Positions 22,546 to 34,693 of a DNA stretch of 64,000 nucleotides are shown here, piece after piece. The translations under genes were made by a program, and so were the position numbers. Every line of letters begins with the position of its first letter. The stretch's first letter is position 1. A model generated the notes under the pieces. It saw only the letters and a list, made by a program, of their open reading frames with translations, made no database searches and was not told where the DNA came from. Origin of the DNA: Medicago truncatula (Eukaryota; Streptophyta; Magnoliopsida; Fabales; Fabaceae); assembly GCF_003473485.1 (NCBI RefSeq), contig NC_053047.1, forward strand, positions 31,544,972 to 31,608,971, in the 5' to 3' direction.

Positions 22546-22961
22546 TATTTCTCACCACTTAATCTATCTTTTAATAAGAGCATTATCGGAGATGCTTTTA
22601 GTGCAAGTAATTGATATTCATTGATTCAAATATTATTAATAATAATTGAAAATGATTATTTGCTGGATCTTGTTGTTAATTAAGGTATCTTAAGTTGGAA
22701 GTCATAGATTAATCTTTTGAGGTTGAAAGATGCATTTAACATACCAAAATCTTTTAACTCAGAAATTTTGACAAATTGAAATTTCGAACCATCACTATCT
22801 CGTTGCACCACCCAATGTTGTCTTCCTCGTATCGTATCCCTTGGTAAATTGTTAGTCAAATTGTTATTATTCACCAATGCACAATGAGGTTGTCGTCATT
22901 TTCATCATAGTATCACTATTATTTTTTTTACAAATTCTTATTTACTTTGGGTAAAGTTATC
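22546..22961. other. Intergenic sequence, no gene seen
   Basis: AT-rich. The short minus-strand frame at 22680-22877 shows no recognisable domain. Confidence 0.4.
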
Positions 22962-23098
22962 TTAAAAAATGATGTGTAGAGTTCACACCAATCAAAAGTC
23001 ATTTATTATCTATGTTATATCTATAACATAAATAATGAAAGACAAATGAATGATTTAAATTGATGTCAACTCAACATGAGTAACTTTACGCAACTTTT
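22962..23098. mobile_element. Near-perfect palindromic MITE
   Basis: About 137 bp that folds on itself around a centre near TATGTTATATCTATAACATA. The left arm GTAAAGTTATCTTAAAAAAT...TGTAGAGTTCACACCAAT pairs with the right arm ending GTAACTTTAC. Non-coding; size and palindromy suggest a Stowaway- or Tourist-like MITE, but the TSD is ambiguous. Confidence 0.7.
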
Positions 23099-23613
23099 GT
23101 TCAAGGGTAATGTATTTGTAGCCTTTTTCCTAATAATATAACCTTATTTATTAAGAATGTTTTGTTGTTAATTCGTTAAAAATCACATCAATAAAATACT
23201 TGATGTGTGGATGATGATAGTGAATCATTCACTATTTTTAGAGTCTTTTAATTAAGTTTTTTAGTCTATTTCAATTAGTCTATCATTTAATTTAAAGTCA
23301 ATTTGAATAAATTCTTATTGAGTGAAGTGATACATTGTGATACATTATTATTAGTTAGTGACATGATTTGAAAGAAATCAAAGAATGCTTGGCTATAGGA
23401 AATAAGGCGATGGCCACGTGAGCAACTTCAACTTACAATATATGAAAGGAAGTAACTACCATTTTTACTTATTTACCCATGCCTGATTTTGCAGTAAATT
23501 TTTCACTTACCATTTACAAGGTTATATATGTCTATTCTGGCTGTCAAATAAACTTTTGGACTAATTAGTGCAAATTACTGCAGCTACTCCCTATTGTCCA
23601 ACGGCTATACAAT
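23099..23613. other. Intergenic sequence left of the Helitron, no gene seen
   Basis: AT-rich with no supported gene. The exact Helitron 5' end lies in or just right of this stretch. Confidence 0.4.
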
Positions 23614-24380
23614 TCTCCCTCCTATTATACCCTTTTTTCTTCATTGAGAAGGAAACCAAACTATTCACCATCATATCAGTTGCAGTGAGATAAAACTACT
23701 CCATTATTCTATATTTTCACTCTCTCTTAACTTTCAATATTCTTCTCAGAATCAAACCGGTCACCGCAAGCATCTTCTAAAATCTGCTTTCCTCTTCTAA
23801 AATCGATCCAACTGCCTCCCTCCAAGGTATGAAAAATCAATTTCGTTTTGTTTCCTCCGTATTTCGCTTTCCTTTCGTGATGCATGTTGATTGTTACACA
23901 TTTATTTGGTGATTTTCAATCTATTTTATGAAGAACATTTAGATCTGTAAAAGTATAATGGTTATTTTTCTTCTTCTTTTTGTCATTTTCGTTTATTAAT
24001 GGTTGCATGTAAGTTTAAGTGTTTCAAAGTTTTCATTTATGAGTTAAAAAGTTTGTAAAAGCCTTTATTTGGATTTTTTGGTGTGTTTATTAATGGTTTT
24101 TGTTGTAATCCTTCAAACTCCTTCAGGAGCTGTGTGTTTTTGGTTCAAGCTATCATTTTTAAAACTTAATCCTTTGTAAAAGTTATGATCTTTCATCAAT
24201 CTTTGTGTGTTTTTGGTTTGTGGCCGGTTCTATGTTTCATGATGAGCAGATGATAGTTGTTTGATGATTTTGCTGGATTTATGAACAATCTGAATGTCTA
24301 TACGTTTCTTTATATAATCATTGATGAAAGTTGTTTTTCATATGGTGAACTACACTAATCTATGTAAGACCACTGTTAGG

Positions 24381-26948
24381 ATGAACAAGGGAAAGAAGAT
24401 TGCTATTACTCGTCCTTATGACAATGTGAAGGATGTGAATGACTCCAAAGATGTTTGGAGTCTTGCTGTCAGGGTCATGGATCTTTGGTGTGTTACTGGT
24501 AAGTACAGACAGGAGCAGTACTTGGAGATGGTAATTGCTGATAAGGAGGTGATATTCTATTCCTTAAATACATTATTTTAAATACTGCATTTTTAGTAAG
24601 AATGATTCAAGATTAAGACAAGATATATTTATGCAGAATGACATGATCCAGCTGACTGTTCCATATGTGGAACTTGCTAAATGGAAAGAAATCTTGAAGG
24701 AGAACAATACTTATACAATGCTAAATTTTAAGGTATTGAAAAACGATGTTGCGGTCAAAGCTTCGACTCATCCTTTCAGACTTGCAGTTTCAGGAGCAAT
24801 CATTATCAAACTAGTTGATTTTCCTGCCATCCCTTTAGCCTCTTTCAGATTTAAAGACTTTGGAGAGATTCTGGCTGGAAACTACAGGAATGATCTGCTC
24901 ATAGGTTAATATTTTAGTGCTTTCTCTGTTATTGTGCATATAGATGTACCAACACTTATATTTTGTGTGTGTGTGCTTACCAGATGTCATTGGAGCTTTC
25001 CAAGATATTACTAATACAAATAAAAAGGGAACAATCATAAGATCAGTCACTTTTCTTCTTAAGGATGCTAGGTGGTTTTTAGTTAAACTTATTAATTTAT
25101 CCATATTCTAAGTATATACCAACTTTATTTGATATCATGCGTATAAATACAGTGGCCTAATGATTCATGCCACACTTTGGGATGAGTCTGCAAAGCAATT
25201 CTTTGATGCTTTTAGCCAGGCAAATGGACCTGAAACAATCTTCATTGTTCTCAAGCATGTGAGGGCTAGAGAAGCACAAGGTTCACATAATAATCCTTAA
25301 TCTATTTATTGTTATGCAAGTGTTTACACCATAGTTATAATCGTAATACTGTGTCTTGATGTCTATTTTGCCTGTTAGGTATTTATCCTTTGTGTGTCAC
25401 CAATACCTGGTCTGGAACTAAGGTCATAATCAATGCTGAGATTCCTGAAATTGCTGAGTTTAAGACTAGGTATGTTTTACACAATTTTGCTTACACAATA
25501 TATTTTCGAGAACATTTGTTACTATGTTTTTAAATACTTCAACACAGATTTGCAGAACTTCCAATTGATGATGTCAATGCAAGCCAACAATTGTCACAAC
25601 TTACCCAAGGATCTCAGATGACTCAACAAGGGGATATCATGAATAAGGCTCATTTTCTCACTCTTTCTGAGGTCAATCATGTGATGCATGTAAGATATTA
25701 TTCCTATTATCAACAATATCACTATTGTTTTGAACTATTGTATAACTGTTTTGGTTATTGTTGTATGTTTAAGGAAACCATTTGTGTAACTATTGCTGAA
25801 ATAAAAAAGATCAATGCCAACAAATATGGATGGATCTATGATGGATGCAATTTTTGTACTAAAGGTGTGAGGATGGATAATGGCCAACTCAAATGTAGAG
25901 GAAACCATATTAATGATGAAGCAAAACCCAGGTAGGTAGAGTTGATATTTATAAGAATTTGTTAGTATGGTTATAGTTGCACATAAGTTTCATTTACCTC
26001 AGATTCAATATTATTCGATCGGTCATATAAGTTATGCAATTATCTAACTTTAACATCAACTGATTAGATGAGTTACACATTCATATTAAAGCCTAAAATA
26101 TGAGCATTATTATTTTCAGATTTAGGGTTGAGGTTGAAGCTGTTTACAAGAATGATAAGGCAAAGTTTTTGTTATGGGAAAATGATGTTGCATCCATCAT
26201 GGGAATGTCTGCTCAGGAGCTGAAAGAACAGTTGGTTGAGGTTAACATTTTCCATTACTTCTAAATATAGTGATGTCCCTTTTTAGATATGTGTCTAATG
26301 TTGATGAGTTCATAGATTGGTCAGTTTCATCCAACGACTTATCCCCCAATTCTGGATCAAGTTGTGTGCCCACAGAAGGTTTTCAAAATCAAAGCTTGTC
26401 TTGGATCAAGTCCGTACTCTGTTATTCAAATTAGTGACAATGAAGGGCTTTTGAAAAATCTTGAAAAACAATTTGGATTGGGAGAGGTATATAACCTTGT
26501 GATTGTAGTCAATATTTTGAAGTTTTTATACAAATATATTTTAAATTTTTTCCATCAATGATTGTAGGTCAGTTCAAAGCTTGCCCTTCTTGATGAGGTG
26601 AAGTTTGATGAAGTGAAGGAGTCTCAAGAGTTAGTTGTTGATACTTTGAACACTGTAAGTTATTTATTTGTATACATGTCATTTTCAAAATAGTTTTTCC
26701 AAGTGTTTAACAACTAGCAACCTACATAAAATACTCAAATTATAGAGAATCCTCATATATTCCATTGAATGATTGTGCAGCAATCCCTCTGTGATGAAAC
26801 CGATCATTCCTGCAGTTCTGCGACCCCTCCTCCCAAAAGAAACTCGCAGGAAGATGTTGATTGGGTTGGTTCTACACAGGATGTTGAGGCAACCCAACTT
26901 TCTTCAACTAAGCTTGCCAAACAACCCAAGTTAGAGCCAAAGAACTGA
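24381..26948 (+). CDS. Helitron-borne RPA70-like single-stranded-DNA-binding protein, intact
   Basis: Inferred exons 24381-24548, 24637-24904, 24984-25071, 25153-25280, 25379-25469, 25548-25689, 25774-25931, 26120-26240, 26316-26486, 26568-26654 and 26781-26948, all with GT-AG introns, total 1590 nt: 529 codons plus stop with no lesion. It resembles RPA1-type proteins of plant Helitrons. An N-terminal OB fold (DUF223-like; WSLAVRVMDLW near residue 30) is followed by a second OB fold (GLMIHATLWDESA) and a C-terminal OB fold with a zinc ribbon C-x2-C-x12-C-x3-H (Cys320, Cys323, Cys336, His340). The charged tail is Ser/Thr/Lys-rich. Such proteins are thought to coat ssDNA made during rolling-circle transposition. 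The leader probably contains an intron (donor CCAAGGTATG near 23826). The exon model is by eye. Confidence 0.88.
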
Positions 26949-27999
26949 TCAGATCACCTTAACAAGAACACCTTTTATCTACCTTTTTTTGGTTAACTTT
27001 GACCTTTGGTTCTGAACAATTATCTAAGTACCATATGTTGGTCTTTTGCACTTATCTTGGCTGATGTAATATATTATCTAACCTATCCAAACATCGTGAC
27101 TTCTGTTAAATGACTTCACTCACAAGCTATTTTGAATGACTACTACTTATGTGCTTGAATCCAAATGCAATATTAACTACTACATTTATAATACAATATT
27201 GACTGACAAACTGTTTATATATATATATGTGACACCTAATAATCTTTTTACTAAAATTACGTCATTATAGTATCAGATATTATAGAACATTAGTTACCAT
27301 ATATAGATGAAATTATATTAACCATATTTCAATAATGAACATCATTAAACCATAAATTCTCGGTTTTCTAAACATAATGATAATTATATTACACTTAGCC
27401 ACAATATTACAAATATCTTAAATTGATAAAACGATAATAATTTCTGCTATCTTTTATGTATTCATATGAAGTTAAATGTGATTGAAAAAGTAGATTATAG
27501 ATTTGGTATTGTACACCATACTTTGCTGCAATTGTTGTAGACTCTACCAAAAATTGTTCCCTCTATATCATTTTTATAATAGTTTCCAGCTAAACTCTAG
27601 CTTTGGAAGACGTGATCACACAAAAAAGCCTATGGCTGATCTGACTTCTAGATGTAATCATGTAATCTATATGTTGTCTTTCCAAGGCTGATTTCAAGTA
27701 AGAAATAATATAAACAATTTATAATAATAATTAGATTTATCTTTTTTGTTAATTATCTATAGCCTATTTTGGTGTAATCTCTTATTTCTAGACTGTGTTC
27801 AATCACATTTGACAAGTAGGAGGGAAAGTGAAATTTTTTAAATCAATTTCAAATTTAGATTTCAAATGTTAACTATTACAAATATATCATTTTACTTAGA
27901 TATGGAGGGAAACAAAAATGTTTAAAAGTGCCAATTCACTCAAATATCATTTCACATACTAATAGTTTGTTCTTTTGCATTTCAACTCAAACTTCAAAC
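26949..27999. other. Non-coding spacer between the RPA-like and Rep-helicase genes
   Basis: AT-rich. Contains the RPA-like 3' UTR and the presumed promoter of the Rep-helicase gene; no other gene recognised. Confidence 0.5.
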
Positions 28000-30900
28000 A
28001 TGGTGGATGAAGGAAAAGATGATGCTCATGTCAAAGATGCTAAAGCAAGACGACTTGGAAGAAAGGAAATTCTTCTGTCTAGGTTTCCCAAGAGACGAAA
28101 ATCATCTCTTTCAGCTTCTACAACTCCATTAGCTAATATCACCAACACTAATTTTACATCACAAAACACACAATCATCTACCAACAGGAACCACAAACCT
28201 ATTCCTCCATTTAGGTTAATAAGAGACAATCAGAAACCAAGTTCAAGTGATATAACCTCTGCAAGACCGTTTTCATCCTTCAATCCAAATCCTTCTGTGT
28301 CAAATATTTCTGCATTATACAAACATGGAACACAAACTAGCTTGCCACAATTGCATAGTCCTGTTCCAAATACAAAAAATGCATCCAGAGGTAATCCATT
28401 CTACAGACCAAAGCATCCTTTTCCAATCAATTCTCCAAATTATCATCGAACAAATTCAACATTACAGCAAAGGCCATTTTCAATGGATTCTCCATCTATT
28501 GTTAGAAGTCATGATCTAATGTCAAAGAGTCAGCCTAAAACCACAACTCCAAATTTCACGCAACCAACATCATCCAACTTCCAGATTCGAAATCCAAGAA
28601 ATGTCTCTACTTCTCATATGACTGGAATAAATTTATTAAATAGATTTGAGATGATTGATAAAAATATTGCATCATCTTCAACTGCTGCTGAAAATGTTGA
28701 CATCAATGATGAGAGTGATGGTTCTGCTAATAGTGAAGATTTCGAAGCATACAATGCAGTTCACCAGAGTGAGAGTGAATCTTCTGATGAAGATGATTTA
28801 ACAGGCAGTCAATTCAGAGATAGTGCTCAATACCATACTCAAGGTAGTTTTTTGCACTCTTTAAATTTAGATAAAACTGAAGGCAGTCAAATTGATTATT
28901 TTTTAGCACATTCCTAATACATGTCTATTTATTGAGAACATTATTTTGGTTCTTATATTCAAGTATCCTAATTTATATAAATACATGTAGGATATTATGA
29001 TATTGGCGATCCTGTCATAGAGTGTCAACAATGTGGAGCATGTATGTGGTATCAAGAGAGGAAAAATAAATCTAGAGAAAGTGCAAATCCTAAGTTTGGA
29101 CTGTGTTGTGGTGATGGAACTATTCAATTACCATATTTAAGGAAACCTCCTGCATTGCTCAGCCATTTGATGTATGATCAGAACTCATGAGAATGTAAAC
29201 ATTTTCAACAAAACATAAGGTTGTATAATAGCATGTTTGCATTTAGTTCACTGGGATTTAAAGTGGACAAAAATATCAGGAGAGGTAGAGGACCACCTAC
29301 AATTAGGATTCAAGGACAAGCATGTCACCGAATTGGCAGTATGATTCCAATGCCTGGACGTCCCCCAAAGTTTGCCCAGTTATATATATATGATACAGAA
29401 AATGAATTGCAACATCGGCTACAAGGTCTCAGGTACATAACAAGTTTATAGTTTATTAAATATTAACTATGATATTAGAATTGATATAGAATGTTGATAT
29501 GTTTTTTGTTCTTAATGTAGCAATGCAAACCAGCTGGATATACAAATGATTGCAGCATTGCAAAAAATGCTTGATGAAAATAATGTTCATGCTAAGTCAT
29601 TTAGAATGGCTCGCGATAGGTTGTCCGAAGGTGATGTCCAAAATTTGAAGTTAAAGCTCATCTCTGAGAGGACAACAGACGGACGTATCTATAATCAACC
29701 TACAGTTTCAGAAGTTGCAGCACTTATACTTGGTGATGTTGATTATGCTCCTAGAAGGGATATCATTATGGAAACACAATGTGGTGAGCTACAAAGGATA
29801 GATGAATTTCATCCTGCATACCTCGCCTACCAGTATCCACTTTTGTTTCCGTATGGCGAGGATGGGTATAGAGATGATGTTCTGCACAGAGATAAAAAGA
29901 CAGGCAAAAACCAAAGAGGGTTCATCTCACAATTAGAGAGTGGTTGGCATTTAGGTTACAAACCAGACTTTTTGAACCGATGACAATCTTGTGTGCAAGA
30001 AGGCTATTTCTACAGTTTTTGGTTGATTGCTTTACCATGATGGAAGCTGATAGGTTGTCATGGTTAAGGAAAAATCAATCCAAGCTAAGAGTTGGTAAAT
30101 ACAAGTCTTTGAGTGAGAACCAAAACAAAGATCAACCAGAGTCATCAAAACAAGGTAAAAGAGTTGTGTTACCTTCGAGCTATACCGGTGGTCGAAGGTA
30201 CATGGATCAACTTTACTTTGATGCTATGGCGATATCGAGTGCGGTTGGATTTCCAGATCTGTTCATAACTTTTACTTGCAATCCAAACTGGCCAGAAATT
30301 CAAAGATATGTAACATCAAAAGGTCTTAAACCACATGATAGACCTGATATTATAGCAAGAGTGTTCAAAATCAAGTTTGATCAACTACTTAAAGATTTGA
30401 CGAAAAAACACCTCCTTGGAAAGGTCATTGCATGTGAGTAGCTATCAACTCTCTGATATACTATTAACTCCTATTTATAATTGCCATATGTTTGCTAACA
30501 AATAATTTCATTTTCTAAATTTCAGACATGTACACTATTGAATTTCAGAAGAGAGGTCTCCCACATGCACACCTTATTTTCTTGCACCCGTCAAACAAAT
30601 ATCCTACCCCAGAAGACATAAACAAGATTATTTCAGCTGAAATACCAAGTCCAAATAACAATCCACAATTGTACACATTGGTGGGCAATCACATGATGCA
30701 TGGTCCGTGTGGATTAGCAAATAAAAAATCCCCTTGCATGAATAATAAAGACCGTTGTACTAAATTCTATCCAAAGAAATTTCAGGAATCAAGTATTGTT
30801 GATCATGAGGGTTATCCTGTCTATAGAAGAAGGGATAATGGCAGTCATATTTTAAAGAATGGAATTGCATTGGACAATCGGTCAGTTGTTCCATATAATT

Positions 30901-33668
30901 CGCATTTGTTAATGAAGTATGAAGCTCATATAAACATGGAGTGGTGCAACCAATCCAGCTCAATCAAGTATCTCTTTAAATACATTAACAAAGGGTATGA
31001 TCGAATAACTGCAGCTGTTGTGTCTGATGGTTCAACAAGTAGAAGTCCAGATAACAGTCAGGATGAAATCAAGAAGTACCTTGATTGTAGATATGTTTCA
31101 CCAAGCGAAGCTTGCTGGCGCATATTTAAATATCCTATTCATGGAAGAAAACCATATGTTGAAAGGTTATTTTTTTCATTTGCAAGGCGAACACTCAGTA
31201 TATTTCAATGATTATGAACATATAGATGATGTGATGCTGAGACCTTCGGTTACAGAGTCGATGTTTACATCATGGCTGCAGTGCAATGCTAAGTACGCTG
31301 AAGCTAAGACACTTTCATATGCCAAATTTGTGTTTAAATTTGTATATGTCAAAGTTAAACGTACTTGGACACCAAGGAAAAGGGGTTTTGCAATAGGAAG
31401 GTTGATGTGGGTGCCACCAACCACAGGAGAATTGTTCTACTTGAGACTGATGTTAACCAAAGTCCAAGGACCAACCTCTTATGAGGACATCAGAACTATT
31501 AACAATGTTTGTTACGACACCTATAGAGAGGCATGTTTTGCAAGTGGATTTTTGATGGATGACAAGGAATACATTGCTACTATTAAAGAAGCAAGTGTTT
31601 GGGGTTCTGGACTTTTTCTTAGATTGTTATTTGTTACTTTGTTGATCGCAAGTTCAATGCATAGGCCAAAACATGTTTGGGAAAAAACATGGCAATGACT
31701 AAGTGATGGTATTCTTTATGAACAAAGAAGATTGGCAAACAATCCAGGTAAACATGCCTTTTTCGCTTATCATCTCTTAATAATTATATGATCTTCAAAT
31801 GTAAAAATCAATTTCTAGATTTGGCATCTAATTACTTTTATCATGTGCAAGGTTTAATGCTTACTGAAGAACAAATTAAAAACTTAACATTGACCGAGAT
31901 TGAAAGGCACATGGAAACAAATAGAAGGAGTTTGAAGGATTACAAAGGATTTCCATATCCTGAAGGATACATTGTTGAACAACTTGGAAACCGACTGATT
32001 TATGATGAATTAAATTACAATGTCAACGAGTTGGATGCAGAATTTCAACAACTCTTTGCTACATTAACAGGTATACACTAATTTAGCATTTTCTGGAACA
32101 TTTTCAAAATAGTTTATTATATTGACACAAATTTTACTTATTTTTGAAACAGATGAACAACGCAACATCTACCATAAAATAATGTCATCTGTTAGTAAAG
32201 AGAAAGGCGGTGTGTATTTTTTACACTGTTATGGTGGTACTGGTAAAACATTTATGTGGCGAACTTTGGCGGCAAGGATAAGGAGCCGTGGTAAGATTGT
32301 TTTGACAGTTGCTACAAGTGGTATATCATCTCTTTTGCTACTAGGAGGAAGGACAACACATTCTAAGTTCAAGATACCTGTACCTGCCTTTGAGAACTCC
32401 AGCTGTAATATAGATGGTACAAGTGAACTTGCACAACTTTTAAAGATGACCAAATTGATCATATGGGACGAGGCTCCCATGGCTCATAGGTTTTGCTTTG
32501 AAGCTCTAGATAGAACTCTCAGAGACATTATGTCCTCAGATAAAATTTTTGGTGGAAAAGTTGTGGTATTTGGAGGTGACTGCCGACAAATATTACCGGT
32601 TATACCCAGAGCCAATCGCTCAGACATTGTTAATGCTACAATAAATTCCTCCTACATATGGGATTCATGTGAAGTTCTTACTCTGACCAAAATATGCGTC
32701 TTCAACAGAATGCAATGTCATCAGATAATCAGGAATTGAAAAACTTCTCTAATTGGCTCTTGAAAGTTGGCGAAGGAAAGCTATCCGAGCCAAATGATGG
32801 AATTGCGGAAATTGATATACCAACCGAGTTTTTAATACATGATTTTGATAATCCAATACAGGCTATATTCCAGAGTACATATCCAGATTTCTTGAATTAC
32901 TACAATGATCCTCAATACTTACAATCAAGAGCAATTCTGGCTTCAACAATAGAATGTGTTGAAGAAATAAATGACTACATACTCTCATTGATTCCAGGTA
33001 ACTTTTCAAACGAATATATTACATTATTTATGTATTTACACCTGAAAAAGAAACATGACTCCAATCCATATTTATTATATTGTATAGGAGAAGAACAAGA
33101 ATACTTAAGTTCTGATGAGATTGACAGATCAGAGATCAATGATGAATGTCAATCATTTGATATCTTAACACCAGAATTTTTAAATTCCCTGAGATGCTCA
33201 GGTCTTCCTAGTCATAAACTTAAGTTGAAAGTAGGAACTCCTATCATGCTTATGAGAAATATTGACCAATCAATGGGATTATGCAATGGTACTAGACTTA
33301 TTATTACTAGAATGGCCAACCATGTTCTTGAAGCGAAAATCATGTCAGGTACAAATATAGGAAGCATGACTTACATTCCAAGAATGGATATGTCTCCTTC
33401 CCAATCCCCATGGCCATTTAAGCTTACCAGAAGACAATTTCCTATTATAGTTTCTTATGCCATGACTATCAATAAATCTCAAGGTCAATCACTAGACAGT
33501 GTAGGTTTATATCTTCCAACATCCGTATTTAGTCACGGTCAATTGTATGTTGCTATGTCGAGGGTAAAGAGTAAGGTTGGATTAAAGATATTAATTCATG
33601 ACAAGGAAAAAATCCCACTGTCAACTACCATGAATGTAGTCTACAAGGAAGTTTTTGAAAATCTATGA
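28000..33668 (+). pseudogene. Helitron Rep-PIF1 helicase (RepHel), broken
   Basis: Encodes the Helitron transposase: a HUH/Y2 rolling-circle Rep fused to a PIF1-family 5'-3' helicase. From ATG 28000: a low-complexity N-terminal region; a zinc-finger-like cysteine region (CQQCGACMWYQER, near 29020); a helitron-like domain with the HUH motif GLPHAHL (His codons 30564 and 30570) and the Y2 region YLFKYINKGYD (about 30968-31000); then a helicase with Walker A CYGGTGKTF (about 32230), Walker B IIWDEAPM and C-terminal motif YVAMSRV. Lesions: in-frame TGA at 29188; frame change near 29930; an extra T in the T run near 31170-31177; TGA at 31696; a one-base loss near 32690. About eight introns with GT-AG sites are apparent, including 32998-33088. 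Non-functional as read. Confidence 0.92.
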
Positions 33669-34693
33669 TGTAAGTTAACTCATTCCTACAATTTCGTTTA
33701 AAATTTATGATGCACTGATTTTATCTACCTATGATCATAAACTACACTTACTTATCTTCTTCCTTTTTAAATTTAGGTGCACAAGAGATTAATGGACTCA
33801 CATAGCAACAACGTAGAAGTTGACTTCATTTCTTTTTTTGGTTGGACCTGATATAGGTGCATAATGGATTAATGGATTCACATAGTAACAACATCCAAGT
33901 TCAATTGAACTTTTCCACAGTTATCATTTAACTTGGACATTGTTGCTATTTTGATTGAGGAAACATTAATTCAGTTTGCTATGTGTAACTAATGACATAT
34001 ATTATTATCTTATAAGTGCAACTATAAAGTTTATATTTAAGTCTTGAAAAGTGGTTGCAGCAAAATCAATTCATAATTATTTATATTACACATGAAGTAG
34101 TATAATTGCATCCAAATTCCACTATATGACAAGTTACTGATACACGCATGCTACACACCTGCACTTTGTAAGTACCCAACTTGCATGCATAACACATCTT
34201 CTATACTTGAATAGTATTACAACTTGAATTGGAAAATCATCAATAAAACCAACATGTATGTTTTCTTATTTTTAGTGAAAGTACCAGTAAGATGTTGGAG
34301 AAATATAAAGTACACAAATATAACACCTGCAGCTTTGAATTTGTCTTATTGTACACCATTCACTACTACATTTCTTGAATTTGTCCTATTGTGCACACAT
34401 TCACTACTACATTTCACAATACCATGTGCTTATACCATATGCTATCTGTCAAAAGTTTAAGAGAGCACAGTCTAGCTATTTGAATTGGCAAATCACCTAC
34501 ATTTATGTTCTTATTTTTAGTGAAATGTATTGTACGATCTTATCACAAGGTGAGAGACGATTTTGGTTACATCCTTACCAAACCAACTACAAAAATTTAT
34601 AACATATTCAATTATATAATTTAATATATTTCCTATATATATAGTAGTGAATGCAATATCATACAATTCATCAACTCAAAATTGCCAAAGAAA
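33669..34693. other. Non-coding spacer with small duplications, inside the Helitron
   Basis: No gene. It contains imperfect duplications: GATTAATGGACTCACATAGC and a second copy near 33867; TTGTCTTATTGTACACCATT near 34343 and a diverged copy near 34382; and two copies of a block ending CTTATTTTTAGTGAAA (near 34265 and 34508). Confidence 0.7.

Noticed and set aside
30760..30963. Minus-strand frame within the Rep domain
   Set aside because: Shadow of the RepHel coding strand.
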